Below are positions 1-8,895 of a DNA stretch of 64,000 nt, one piece after another (position 1 is the stretch's first letter; each line of letters begins with the position of its first letter). The DNA is from Wansuia hejianensis (GTDB taxonomy: Bacteria > Bacillota > Clostridia > Lachnospirales > Lachnospiraceae). The stretch covers positions 2,369,501 to 2,433,500 of the forward strand of contig NZ_CP060635.1 in assembly GCF_014337215.1 (NCBI RefSeq). The letters run 5' to 3'. The position numbers and the translations under genes were made by a program. The notes beneath the pieces were generated by a model that saw nothing but the letters and a program-made list of their open reading frames with translations, was not told the origin of the DNA and ran no database searches.

Positions 1-283
1 AACCACAGAAAACAAACACTCCCGCAAGATAGAGCTTGAAAGCAATCAGCCCAAGCAAAATACCTGCCACAAGTCCGATTACCGCGGGAAGATATGCTTC
101 TCCTTTGATCAGCACTGAGGATATGCCGAATCCGAGCGCAAATCCCACCAGGAAACCGATCACGGTAACCCATACCTTCAGCAGGCGATAGCCCAAAAAG
201 CATTGCAGAAGAGCAAACGCTACAGAAAACACTACCGCAACCTGGCCGAATTTAGTCATAAAATCATTTAACACGTCAAGCAC
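1..283 (-). CDS. TMEM198/DUF4203-like membrane protein, 3' end cut by window edge
   Basis: About 94 N-terminal residues are visible. The chosen GTG start lies 9 bases after a GGAGG ribosome binding site and reads LDVLNDFMTKFGQ. After a short polar head come three glycine-rich hydrophobic segments (around residues 15-35, 38-58 and 68-90), with LGFG and AGILLG packing motifs. This pattern resembles the TM198-like (DUF4203) integral membrane family, whose biochemical role is not established. The gene shares its strand with the two-component genes just upstream and may be the last gene of that unit. The family call is by pattern only, so it remains moderate. Confidence 0.5.
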   Translation of the reverse strand, partial: MLDVLNDFMTKFGQVAVVFSVAFALLQCFLGYRLLKVWVTVIGFLVGFALGFGISSVLIKGEAYLPAVIGLVAGILLGLIAFKLYLAGVFVFCG

Positions 284-368
284 TCACCAGTACCTCCTTC
301 AGAATTCTTTTTATATAGTAACCTTTTTCTCCGGCCAGTTCAAGCTTTTTCTGGAAGCATCTGGCGAT

Positions 369-992
369 TCAGGGCAAATTCCTGTAATAAAAGATTGCCA
401 GCTGCGTCCGGTCCCTAAGCTCCAGTTTGTCCAGGATACTGCTGAGATAATTCCTGACCGTACCTTCGCTTAGATACATCTGCTCTGCAATTTCCCGGTT
501 AGACAAACCTTCCGCAACCAGGCAGATCAGCTGATACTCCCGCTCCAGAAGCCCATGGACTTCATAATTAAAATTTCCCTTTTTTTTCAAAAGATCCGGT
601 ATCTTAGCCGTAATCTCATTGCCAAACACCGTCTGACCGGTGCACACAGCCCGAAGAGACGGCAGAATACTTCCATAGTCCTGTTTCAGCAGATATCCTC
701 TGGCGCCGGTCCTGATTGCCCGGATAATATATTCATCGTCCAGGAATGTGGTCAGCAGTAAAATCCGGGCCTCCGGAAACTCCCTGAGAATCCTGGCTGA
801 AGCTTCCAGACCATTCATTTCCTTCATCCGTATATCCATCAGCAGCACATCCGGACGTTCCTGCCGGTACAGCTTCACACCCTCCAGGCCGCTGCTCCCT
901 TCTGCGCAGACCTCCACCTCCGGGTCTGCTTCCAGTATTGTCTTCAACGCCATGGTAATCAGCGGATCATCATCTACCACTACTACTCTCAT
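369..992 (-). CDS. NarL/LuxR-family response regulator
   Basis: A 207-residue cytoplasmic transcription regulator. The receiver domain (1-120) shows the acidic cluster VVDDD near the start, the phospho-acceptor D53 in LLMDIRM, T81/T82 in LLLTTF and the conserved K103 in GYLLK. A LuxR-type helix-turn-helix occupies about 145-203 (GLSNREIAEQMYLSEGTVRNY). The gene follows the histidine kinase by 3 bases, so the two are translationally linked. Members of this pair type often control a neighbouring ABC exporter that responds to cell-envelope stress or antibiotics. The divergent exporter at 2322-5518 is the obvious candidate target; this is an inference from position. Confidence 0.93.
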   Translation of the reverse strand: MRVVVVDDDPLITMALKTILEADPEVEVCAEGSSGLEGVKLYRQERPDVLLMDIRMKEMNGLEASARILREFPEARILLLTTFLDDEYIIRAIRTGARGYLLKQDYGSILPSLRAVCTGQTVFGNEITAKIPDLLKKKGNFNYEVHGLLEREYQLICLVAEGLSNREIAEQMYLSEGTVRNYLSSILDKLELRDRTQLAIFYYRNLP

Positions 993-995
993 AGT

Positions 996-2066
996 TTACC
1001 CCTCTTTCGGTATAGTTATAAATATTCCGAAGCCGTGGTCTCTGCTAATCTGAATGTTTCCATCCAGGGCCTTTACCCGCTCCTTCATGTTTAAAAGCCC
1101 TATTCCTCCTGTTTTCTCAGCTATCCCGGCTCCGGAGCCATTATCCTGTATCTTCATCTGATAAAGCGCCGGATGCTCCCGCATCAGCACATGCACTTCT
1201 GTAGCATCGCTGTGCTTGGCCACATTAACCAGAGCCTCCTTCAGAATTGACAATAAACAATACTTAACCGTTCTCGGGACGTCCATATCCATATCATATT
1301 CCAGCCCCACCCGGCAGAACTGAAATTCCAGGATCAACCCTTCCACTGCCTTCTGTAGATCTACAGAATCATCATGGATATCGTGAACACTTTTTCTGAC
1401 GCTGTCCATGGCCTGGTTAAGAGAATTCTCAAGCTGAGCCAAAGGCTCCCCCACCGTCGCATCCTTATTCACTGCCTTCAGCGCGCCTGTTATCAATATC
1501 GTCCTCGACAACAGGTGACCCACATTATCATGAATCTCTCTGGCGATCCGGTTACGCTCCCTTAAGGTAGCCGTATAAATCTCATAATCCTGTTTCTCAA
1601 GCAGTTCTTTATTCTTCTCTTTCAGAAGCAGGTTCCTCTCTGCACTGTCATCCCGGATTTTCTTTAGCTTCTCTTCCTTTATTTCCAACTGCGTGCTTTT
1701 CACCTCCAGCAGCATTGCAGCTCCAATTCCCAGCAGCAGGAATATGATCATTTCTATGCCCGCACCGCCGCTCTGGGCCATAGCCGGCGCAACCAGAACC
1801 AGCAATAGATACAGCCTCCATCTCAAAATATCGTAAGAGATCAGCGGTAAAAAACATACCATACCCGGCCAGATAACCGCACCCGCGCAATAACCACCCA
1901 ACAATACCGCCGCCGCCGTCCGCTTTTCCAGAAACGCCGCACAGGCCGACACAGCCACAGCCCAAAAAAACCCCGTGACATACACCGGCGTTACCGGCAC
2001 AAATAAAACGGCCGCTATTCCATATATGGTTAAAAACCCCTTATCCGCCAACCTTCTCATATTCAT
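996..2066 (-). CDS. Sensor histidine kinase, HisKA_3 (DesK-like) type
   Basis: A 356-residue membrane kinase. The first ~120 residues form about five hydrophobic segments with no large extracellular loop, as in intramembrane-sensing kinases. A coiled coil rich in E and K (about 122-170) leads to the HisKA_3 dimerisation box EIHDNVGHLLSR, with phospho-acceptor H179. The HATPase domain shows ILKEALVNVAKHS (N box), IQDNGSG (G1) and GGIGLLNMKERV (G2). It is the upstream partner of the response regulator at 369-992. The stimulus is not evident; the position opposite an ABC-2 exporter suggests envelope or peptide-antibiotic stress. Confidence 0.93.
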   Translation of the reverse strand: MNMRRLADKGFLTIYGIAAVLFVPVTPVYVTGFFWAVAVSACAAFLEKRTAAAVLLGGYCAGAVIWPGMVCFLPLISYDILRWRLYLLLVLVAPAMAQSGGAGIEMIIFLLLGIGAAMLLEVKSTQLEIKEEKLKKIRDDSAERNLLLKEKNKELLEKQDYEIYTATLRERNRIAREIHDNVGHLLSRTILITGALKAVNKDATVGEPLAQLENSLNQAMDSVRKSVHDIHDDSVDLQKAVEGLILEFQFCRVGLEYDMDMDVPRTVKYCLLSILKEALVNVAKHSDATEVHVLMREHPALYQMKIQDNGSGAGIAEKTGGIGLLNMKERVKALDGNIQISRDHGFGIFITIPKEG

Positions 2067-2165
2067 ATCCTCTAATAGATAATTTCCATTCTGTGCTCAT
2101 ATTAACGCATTTCCAAATCTATGACAAGGATATCTTCCACGATTACCCGGAAGCAAGGCTGAATG

Positions 2166-2177
2166 TGACATTTGTCA
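2166..2177. promoter_or_regulatory. Candidate operator palindrome between kinase and exporter
   Basis: TGACA-TT-TGTCA is a perfect 5-bp inverted repeat in the 255-bp divergent intergenic region. It lies about 100 bp upstream of the kinase start and 145 bp upstream of the exporter ATPase start. NarL-type regulators bind short inverted repeats, so it could be the response-regulator site. Only its position and symmetry support that. Confidence 0.35.
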
Positions 2178-2321
2178 TACGGTTTCCTGACATTCTTCAC
2201 TACCGCTCAATCATTTTTTCCGTTAAACTTTAATCATATCAAGCAGTCCCTGAACCATCCGCCTGCCTATCATACATCATGACCCTGCAGACGGATGCGG
2301 CAAAGATAAGGAGGAGTTTTT

Positions 2322-3251
2322 ATGATTAAAATCGAAAATCTGGTGAAGCGCTACGGCGATCTGCTGGCGCTGGACCATCTGAACCTGCAGATCAAGGAAG
2401 GGGAAATCTTCGGACTTCTCGGCCCCAACGGTTCCGGAAAAACTACGGCTCTGAACTGCCTGCTGGCCCTTCTGAAATATGATAAAGGCACCATCGAGGT
2501 CTTTGGCAAACCCATGACCCCGGCCTCTTACGAATCGAAAAGGCAGATTGGCGTAGTGCTTCAGAATGTGGCAGTCTTTGAACAGATGTCTGTTTATGAA
2601 AATATAGATTATTTCTGCAGTCTTTATGTAACAGACAAGGAAAAGCGGAAGGCGCTGGTAGAAGAAGCCATTACTTTTGCAGGTCTGGAAGATTTCCGGA
2701 AAAAACGGCCGAAACAACTGTCAGGTGGTCTTCTCCGGAGACTGAACATTGCCTGCGGCATCGCCCACAAGCCCAGGCTGATTATTCTGGATGAACCGAC
2801 CGTAGCTGTCGACCCCCAGAGCCGGAACCGCATCCTGGAGGGTATTCAGGAATTAAACCGTCAGGGCTCTACAATCATTTACACCACCCACTATATGGAA
2901 GAGGTAGAGCAGATCTGCACGAGAATCGCAATCCTGGACCACGGCCGCTGCATTGCCTCCGGCACGAGCGAAGAATTAAAATCTATGATTAAAACCGGGG
3001 AAACTGTAACGATTGAGGCCGTTGCACTGCGAGAGGAACAGCTTTCAGAAATCCGGGCCCTGCCGCATGTGTTTTCCCTCACTTATAATGATCAGACGCT
3101 GAAAATCAGCCTCAGCAGCGCTCACCACAATTTTGTCAGGATTCTTCATTATCTGGAATCACAGGAAGTTACCTTCGGAAGAGTCTTTTCGGAATTGCCC
3201 ACATTAAACGACGTCTTCCTGGAAATCACAGGAAAAGAGCTGAGGGATTAG
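2322..3251 (+). CDS. ABC exporter ATP-binding protein (ABC-2/bacitracin-type)
   Basis: A 309-residue ATPase that would power the two membrane subunits encoded next. Visible motifs are Walker A GPNGSGKT (about 34-41), Q-loop VVLQN, signature LSGGLLRRL, Walker B LIILDEP and the switch histidine in TTHYMEE. The C-terminal ~90 residues form the accessory domain typical of the BcrA/CcmA-like drug or peptide export group. The ATG follows AAGGAGG. The next gene starts 11 bases downstream, giving a three-gene operon. The substrate is unknown; peptide antibiotics or lantibiotics are the usual guess for this arrangement with a two-component system. Confidence 0.92.
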   Translation: MIKIENLVKRYGDLLALDHLNLQIKEGEIFGLLGPNGSGKTTALNCLLALLKYDKGTIEVFGKPMTPASYESKRQIGVVLQNVAVFEQMSVYENIDYFCSLYVTDKEKRKALVEEAITFAGLEDFRKKRPKQLSGGLLRRLNIACGIAHKPRLIILDEPTVAVDPQSRNRILEGIQELNRQGSTIIYTTHYMEEVEQICTRIAILDHGRCIASGTSEELKSMIKTGETVTIEAVALREEQLSEIRALPHVFSLTYNDQTLKISLSSAHHNFVRILHYLESQEVTFGRVFSELPTLNDVFLEITGKELRD

Positions 3252-3261
3252 GAGGAGCAGC

Positions 3262-4374
3262 ATGGCTAATTTATTTAAGTACCGTTTTATTCAGACCCTG
3301 CGCGAAAAAGGGAACATGTTCTGGGGCCTGGCTTTTCCCATTATCCTGGGCACTTTTTTCTATTTCGCCTTCGGGAGCCTGGGAACGGAAACCTGGAATA
3401 ACATCCCGGTGGCGGTTGTTGAAGCTTCCAGCAATGAGGCCTTTTCCCAGTATATGGACGCTCTGGACGGCGACCTTCTGGACATTACCTGCATGTCGGA
3501 GCAGGAGGCAGAAAACGCACTGCAGGAAGGCACCGTCATCGGCATCTTTTATGAAGAAACAGAACCCTCTCTGACTGTGGCGGCCAATGGGATGGAAGAA
3601 ACGATGCTTTCTTCTCTCATGGATTCCTATGCCAAAAATGCTTCTATGATTGCTGACATCTTGCAGACGCATCCTGAAAATCTCCAAACTGCCTTGTCCG
3701 AATTGTCAGACTATTCTTCCTTTACAGAAAACTCCTCTTTGGGAGGCCGGACCTATGACAATGTTCTGGATTACTTTTTCGCCCTGATCGCTATGGGCTG
3801 TTTCTACGGATCTTTTTTGGGAATTTCTCTCGCTAACGAAAATATGGCCAACATGTCCCCACTGGGCGCCCGACGGAGCAGCGCGCCTGTCAGCAAGCTG
3901 AAATTGGTGGCTGTAGACATGGGAACCGGCTTCCTGATCCATTTTATCAATGTGGTTCTGCTGCTCTGTTACCTGAATTTTGTCCTGAAAATCGATTTTT
4001 CCGGGAACTGGGGCGGTATGCTGCTGATCTGCCTCCTGGGCACCCTAACAGGTGTGTCCTTTGGAATCGCTGTTGGCTGTGCCGGAAGGCTGAAAGCAGG
4101 AATGAAAACATTTCTGGCAGTCGTCTGCCCGCTGATCACCTGCTTCCTGGCCGGCCTGATGTTCGGCAATATCAAACAGCTCATAGAACAGACCTGTCCA
4201 GTCATCAACCGCATTAATCCGGCCACACTGATCAGCGACGCCTTTTACTATCTGATCGTCTACAATGACTTCGGCAAGCTGGCCGTCAACCTGATCACAC
4301 TGGCTGTCATCAGTCTGGGGCTGGCCTCACTGGCCTTCTTCAGCATGAGGAGGGAACGCTATGACAGTATTTAA
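3262..4374 (+). CDS. ABC-2 type exporter permease subunit 1
   Basis: A 370-residue membrane protein with ABC-2 topology. There is one N-terminal transmembrane helix (about 17-37), then a ~150-residue extracellular segment with many acidic residues, then five more hydrophobic helices (about 165-360). A GGAGGAG site precedes the ATG. Its 3' end overlaps the following permease by 14 bases, which implies coupled translation and a heterodimeric channel with that protein and the ATPase at 2322. Substrate unknown. Confidence 0.88.
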   Translation: MANLFKYRFIQTLREKGNMFWGLAFPIILGTFFYFAFGSLGTETWNNIPVAVVEASSNEAFSQYMDALDGDLLDITCMSEQEAENALQEGTVIGIFYEETEPSLTVAANGMEETMLSSLMDSYAKNASMIADILQTHPENLQTALSELSDYSSFTENSSLGGRTYDNVLDYFFALIAMGCFYGSFLGISLANENMANMSPLGARRSSAPVSKLKLVAVDMGTGFLIHFINVVLLLCYLNFVLKIDFSGNWGGMLLICLLGTLTGVSFGIAVGCAGRLKAGMKTFLAVVCPLITCFLAGLMFGNIKQLIEQTCPVINRINPATLISDAFYYLIVYNDFGKLAVNLITLAVISLGLASLAFFSMRRERYDSI

Positions 4375-5518
4375 AGGTTATCTTAAAATTATAAAGCAAA
4401 ATCTGACCTATATGATTTCCTGGATTTTCATTTTTCTCATCATCACTCTGATGATGGACTCCTTTACCAGTGATGCACAGAAGGGGATCTTCAGGGCAGA
4501 AAGCGTAGATATCGCCGTCGTAGACCTGGACAGCAGCACCCTGTCCCAGGGCCTGATAGATTACTTATCGCTCCACAACCAGGTCACTCTCACCGACGGC
4601 GACCAGGAGAAGCTCACCGCCGCCCTTTACTACCGGACCTATGCCTATGTGCTGACCATCCCGGAAGGATTCGGCAGCTCTTTCCCCGATGGCGGTGAGA
4701 CATTAAAGGCCACAAAGGTCCCGGGTTCTACAGAAGGCTACTATCTGGACACACAGACCGATTCTTTTTTAAACCAGGTCCGGGTCTATCAGGCTGCCGG
4801 CTTCGATAGGCCGGAAGCCATAGAAAAGGCGCTGGCCCTTTCAGAAACAGAAGCGCCCGTGACGCTGAAGGATTCCAGCGGAAACGGCGGGGAAATGCCG
4901 GGCTATGCCTACCTTTTCCGTTTCCTCCCCTACCTGTATATTTCGGTTCTCTGCTATTGTGTCAGCTATATACTGACAGCTTTCAACAACCGTGAAATAC
5001 ACCGCAGGATGATGGCCTCCGCCATCTCCCCGGCCAGCCAGAACTTTCAGGGGATCATGGCCTTCCTGTTCCTCTTCATGGTCTTCTGGGGTATCAGCAT
5101 GCTTCTTCCGCTCATCGCAGGCTACCGCTCCTTCTATACCGGAGGCCACATACTCCTCTACCTGGCCAATTCGCTGCTCATGCTGGCCGTAGCAGCCTCC
5201 ATCGCCTTCCTGGTGGGTCATCTGATCCGTGGAGACAACGCAATCAACGGAATCACCAACATCCTTTCCCTGGGAATGTCTTTTCTCTGCGGCGTCTTCG
5301 TCCCACTGGAATTCCTGAGCGACGGTGTAAAAAAAGTTTCGCAATTCCTGCCCGTCTACTGGTACGAAACCACCAACGACCTGCTGGGCAGCCACAATAC
5401 CCTGTCAGCAGAAATGCAAAACACCGTATTTCAGGGCTTCCTGATCCAAGCGGCATTCGCACTGGCATGCTTCTGCCTCACACTGGCGGTAGGAAAACTA
5501 AAGGCTCAGGAAAATTAA
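4361..5518 (+). CDS. ABC-2 type exporter permease subunit 2
   Basis: A 385-residue membrane protein with the same fold as its upstream neighbour: an N-terminal helix (about 15-35), a long extracellular loop with DLDSSTLSQGL and VPGSTEGYYLDTQ segments, and a C-terminal five-helix bundle. It overlaps the preceding gene by 14 bases. Its TAA stop falls inside the left terminal repeat of the large palindromic element that begins at about 5515, so the element supplies the stop codon. The encoded protein still has a full family-like length. Confidence 0.88.
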   Translation: MTVFKGYLKIIKQNLTYMISWIFIFLIITLMMDSFTSDAQKGIFRAESVDIAVVDLDSSTLSQGLIDYLSLHNQVTLTDGDQEKLTAALYYRTYAYVLTIPEGFGSSFPDGGETLKATKVPGSTEGYYLDTQTDSFLNQVRVYQAAGFDRPEAIEKALALSETEAPVTLKDSSGNGGEMPGYAYLFRFLPYLYISVLCYCVSYILTAFNNREIHRRMMASAISPASQNFQGIMAFLFLFMVFWGISMLLPLIAGYRSFYTGGHILLYLANSLLMLAVAASIAFLVGHLIRGDNAINGITNILSLGMSFLCGVFVPLEFLSDGVKKVSQFLPVYWYETTNDLLGSHNTLSAEMQNTVFQGFLIQAAFALACFCLTLAVGKLKAQEN

Positions 5519-6350
5519 ATTTTGGTTTTGCTTCCAATTGGTCGGGGAAGGGAGGGCGCTTTGGATACCCGGACGAAAGGCTGGGAGGAGGCGGGGCGGA
5601 ACAGGGACGGCGCCATGGAAGGCTTCGGCCTGAAGTTCTGCTTAGCGGCCATCAGCACCTACAGGGAGGTACCAGGGCAAGTCCGGTAGAAAGACTGATG
5701 TCTTTCTATCCTCCGTGCCCTTCAGGCATTGTGCGTGAGGCACAATACCTGCCCTCCCTTCCGGCGCTGCTGCCCGCTAAGCAGAACTTCAGGCCGAAGC
5801 CTTCCATGGCGCCGTCCCTGTTCCGCCCCGCCTCCTCCCAGCCTTTCTGGTGATCTAAAACTCTTCACCCAAGTTCTCCGAAAGTGTCATCAGGATGGTT
5901 TCAGACAGTAATTGCTGGCTTATCGCGGCCGACGGGCGCCAGTATTTCTTTATTAAATATCGAGATCTACCGCCTGAGACTATCGGGGTCCCACCCCTGG
6001 CGAGAGCCATTGTACCGTCTGGAACAGCCAGAAAAGCAGCGGGGGACCTCCGGCGGCTGCGGTCTGTTGGGCAGACCTCTGCAGGCTTGTTAGTGATTCT
6101 TGACTTCCGGAGGCCGCTCTTCAGGGGGCGTCCGCTGTGCCTCAAGCACGGCGGGCGAGGGGAACGGAGGATGGAAGGCATCAAGCCTTCCACCGGACTT
6201 TCCCCGGTACCCCTGGAGAGCGGCCTCCGGAAGTCTTAGAATCACTTCAACCCGAAGCCCAGTCTGCCCAACAGGCCGCAGCCGCCGGAGGTCCCCCGCT
6301 GCTTTTCGTCCGGGTATCCACCCCCACCTCGCCACAAAACCATAATTTAA
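5515..6350. repeat. Large palindromic MITE-like repeat, copy A (836 bp)
   Basis: The element is bounded by near-perfect terminal inverted repeats: TTAAATTTTGGTTTTG at 5515-5530, and the complement of TTAAATTATGGTTTTG at 6335-6350. Inside are two long palindromes separated by a ~180-bp core. Palindrome 1 has perfect 74-bp arms (5575-5648 and 5774-5847). Palindrome 2 has imperfect ~97-bp arms (6031-6127 and 6210-6307). Palindrome-1's loop holds further small hairpins (for example TAGAAAGAC...GTCTTTCTA). The core and ends match the copy at 9408-9809. Open frames in it are by-products of GC-rich symmetry. It lies between convergent genes and overlaps both stop codons. No transposase is visible, so it would be non-autonomous if mobile. 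Confidence 0.85.
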
Positions 6351-6556
6351 TGAATTGCCGTCACTTCATAATCCTGATCTTCTACCACTTTTTTCAGCAG
6401 TTCATCTGCCACCTCTGCATTCAGCTTTACAACTGCCGTTCCTTCCTCATGGCTCACAGCCGCTTCGTTTACCTCCGGCAGGGCTTCCAGGCATTTTTTT
6501 ACTCTTGCCTCGCAGTGACCGCACATCATTCCTTTGATCTCCATTGTTTTTTCCAT
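6347..6556 (-). CDS. copZ: Copper chaperone CopZ, in frame with the copA 3' end
   Basis: Residues 777-845 of the copA reading frame form a stand-alone CopZ. It has exactly 69 residues, the usual chaperone size, with the binding motif MMCGHC and a C-terminal Y in DYEVTA. An AGGAG site at 6566-6570 lies 9 bases before the ATG at 6556-6554. This could allow separate translation of a soluble chaperone as well as the CopA-CopZ fusion. In most relatives copZ is a separate gene after copA. Here no stop codon lies between them, only a lysine-coding A-rich stretch. Whether the chaperone, the fusion or both are made is inference. Confidence 0.65.
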   Translation of the reverse strand: MEKTMEIKGMMCGHCEARVKKCLEALPEVNEAAVSHEEGTAVVKLNAEVADELLKKVVEDQDYEVTAIH

Positions 6557-8884
6557 TGTTTGTTTCTCCTTTTTCTTTTTAATTTTTATTTTTTTATCTT
6601 TTCTGGCACTATACATGGAGAAAAGATTTAGCCTTAATGCGTTGCTGACCACGCAGAAACTGGACAGGCTCATGGCCGCGGCTCCGAACATGGGATTTAG
6701 CTTCCAGCCGAAGATCGGTATCCACACGCCGGCGGCCAGGGGGATTCCGATCACATTATAGAAGAACGCCCAGAACAGGTTCTCGTGGATATTCCTCAGG
6801 GTTGCACGGCTCAAACGTATGGCTGCCGGTACATCGCTGAGGCGGCTTTTCATGAGCACCACATCGGCCGCATCGATGGCTATGTCGGTTCCGGCTCCGA
6901 TGGCGATTCCTATATCGGCGCGTGTCAGGGCGGGGGCGTCATTGATTCCGTCTCCCACCATGGCTACTTTCCCTTTCTTTTTCAGTGAACGGATGACCGC
7001 TTCTTTCCCGTCTGGCAGGACGCCGGCAATCACTTCGTCTACTCCAGCCTGGGCACCGATCGCTCTGGCGGTCCGTTCGTTGTCTCCGGTCAGCATGACT
7101 ACATGAATGCCCATGTTCTGCAGTTCTTTTACCGCTTTGGGGCTGTCTTCCTTGATAACGTCGGCTACAGCGATAATCCCTATAAATTCACCGTCACGGC
7201 TGAAGAACAGCGGGGTTTTCCCTGTCTCGGCAAATTCTGCGGCTTTTTGTTCTGCAGCATCCGGGATCTCCGCTTTTCCGCGGATGAATGCCAGATTGCC
7301 TCCTGCCAGCTGCTGCTCCTTCCAGGTCCCGGTCAGGCCGTTGCCCGGTACCGCCTGAAAATCACTGATTTCCTGCTTTTTCATTTCCCGTTCCTCTGCC
7401 AGAACCAGGATAGCCTTGGCCAGGGGATGTTCGCTCTTCTGCTCCAGCGCTAACGCTGCGTACAACAGATCCTCTTCCCCGATGCCCTCTGCCGGAAACA
7501 GGTCTGTGACCTTCGGCTCGCCGCTGGTAATGGTGCCGGTCTTATCTAAGGCGACAACCTGTACTTTTCCGGCCTCTTCCAGGGATACGGCCGTCTTGAA
7601 CATTATGCCGTGCTTGGCCCCCATGCCGTTGCCCACCATGATCGCCACCGGAGTAGCCAGTCCCAGCGCGCAGGGGCAGCTGATAACCAGAACGGAAATG
7701 CCGCGTGCCAGGGCAAATCCTATGGTTTCTCCGGCCAGAAGCCAGATGCCGATCGTGACTAACGCAATGATTATAACGGCCGGCACGAAAATGCCTGATA
7801 CTTTATCGGCTACTTTCGCAATCGGCGCTTTGGTAGCTGCGGCGTCGCTGACCATCTGAATGATTTGAGAAAGAGTTGTGTCCTCTCCTACTCTTGTGGC
7901 CTCGCACTGGAGGTAGCCCGACTGGTTCAGGGTTGCGGCAGATACTGCGTCCCCCGGCTCCTTGTCCACCGGAATACTTTCCCCGGTCAGGGCAGATTCA
8001 TTGACAGCGCTGCTGCCTTCTACAACGACCCCATCGACCGGGATATTCTCTCCCGGTTTCACCACAAAACGGTCGCCGGTCCTTACCTGTTCAATTCCCA
8101 CCTCCACTTCCTGGCCATTCCGCAGCACCGTCGCCGTCTTCGGCGCCAGCTTCATCAGGCTTTTGAGCGCATCGGTAGTCCTCCCTTTGGAATAAGCCTC
8201 CAGCATCTTCCCTACAGTAATCAGCGTCAGGATCATGGCGGCTGATTCAAAATAAAATTCATGCATATATTCCATCACTGCATGGGCATTCCCCTTCAGC
8301 TGGGCGTCTGTCATTGCGAACAGAGCATAGAGGCTGTAGCCAAAGGAAGCCCCTGCCCCCAGAGCAACTAAGGTATCCATATTGGGCGCCCTGTGAATCA
8401 GGCTCTTAAAGCCACTGATAAAAAACTTCTGGTTTATTACCATGATTGCAGAAGTAAACAGCAGCTGTATCAGCCCCATCGCCACATGGTTGCCTTCCAG
8501 TACCGCAGGCACCGGCCAGCCCCACATCATATGGCCCATGGATACATACATCAGCGGGATCAGAAGACACACGGATGCAATCAGACGTTTCTTTAAAACC
8601 GGCGTAGCCCGGTCCTTCAGCATCTCTTCATATTCAAACGCCGTTCCGGAGGCTGCAGCAGTGGAACCTCCACTCTTCCCCCTGCCGCCCTTCTGCGCCG
8701 CGCCGTATCCCGCTTCTTCTACAGCCGTGATTATCTGGTCCGGAGACGCCGTTCCTTCCACACCCATCGAATTGGTCAGCAGGCTGACAGAACAGCCGGT
8801 CACGCCGGGAACTTTTGAAACTGCCTTCTCCACTCTGGCGCTGCAGGCCGCACAAGTCATACCAGTAACTGTATATTGTTCCAT
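6347..8884 (-). CDS. copA: Copper-exporting P1B-type ATPase with C-terminal CopZ domain
   Basis: An 845-residue copper pump. There is an N-terminal heavy-metal domain with MTCAAC (C11, C14) and eight membrane helices between about 100 and 745. Key motifs are the actuator TGES (300-303), metal-binding CPC (403-405), phosphorylation site DKTGT (447), SEHPLAK (484) and GDGIND (645). The usual CopA end (ALRLNLF, about 755) is followed by a lysine-rich bridge (761-776) and then a complete 69-residue second metal domain with MMCGHC. A ribosome binding site and start codon for that domain lie inside the gene (see 6347-6556). Downstream of residue 762 is a run of seven A; slippage in either direction gives an immediate stop. 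Confidence 0.95.
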   Translation of the reverse strand: MEQYTVTGMTCAACSARVEKAVSKVPGVTGCSVSLLTNSMGVEGTASPDQIITAVEEAGYGAAQKGGRGKSGGSTAAASGTAFEYEEMLKDRATPVLKKRLIASVCLLIPLMYVSMGHMMWGWPVPAVLEGNHVAMGLIQLLFTSAIMVINQKFFISGFKSLIHRAPNMDTLVALGAGASFGYSLYALFAMTDAQLKGNAHAVMEYMHEFYFESAAMILTLITVGKMLEAYSKGRTTDALKSLMKLAPKTATVLRNGQEVEVGIEQVRTGDRFVVKPGENIPVDGVVVEGSSAVNESALTGESIPVDKEPGDAVSAATLNQSGYLQCEATRVGEDTTLSQIIQMVSDAAATKAPIAKVADKVSGIFVPAVIIIALVTIGIWLLAGETIGFALARGISVLVISCPCALGLATPVAIMVGNGMGAKHGIMFKTAVSLEEAGKVQVVALDKTGTITSGEPKVTDLFPAEGIGEEDLLYAALALEQKSEHPLAKAILVLAEEREMKKQEISDFQAVPGNGLTGTWKEQQLAGGNLAFIRGKAEIPDAAEQKAAEFAETGKTPLFFSRDGEFIGIIAVADVIKEDSPKAVKELQNMGIHVVMLTGDNERTARAIGAQAGVDEVIAGVLPDGKEAVIRSLKKKGKVAMVGDGINDAPALTRADIGIAIGAGTDIAIDAADVVLMKSRLSDVPAAIRLSRATLRNIHENLFWAFFYNVIGIPLAAGVWIPIFGWKLNPMFGAAAMSLSSFCVVSNALRLNLFSMYSARKDKKIKIKKKKEKQTMEKTMEIKGMMCGHCEARVKKCLEALPEVNEAAVSHEEGTAVVKLNAEVADELLKKVVEDQDYEVTAIH
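6589..6595 (-). other. A7 slippery tract between CopA and CopZ
   Basis: On the coding strand the bridge reads GAT AAA AAA ATA AAA ATT. The run of seven A allows polymerase or ribosome slippage. Loss of one A gives GAT AAA AAA TAA. A gain of one A (or a -1 shift) reads AAA AAT AAA AAT TAA. Both outcomes end CopA a few codons later, releasing it from the chaperone domain. The AGGAG of copZ lies about 20 bases downstream and could pause ribosomes. This is a hypothesis from sequence; a simple A-rich linker is the alternative. Confidence 0.35.
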
Positions 8885-8895
8885 AATTACCTCCT

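Noticed and set aside
5467..6345. Several 60-130 codon open frames on both strands
   Set aside because: They are mirror-image frames of the long GC-rich palindromes, without ribosome binding sites, and their proteins repeat each other's sequence.
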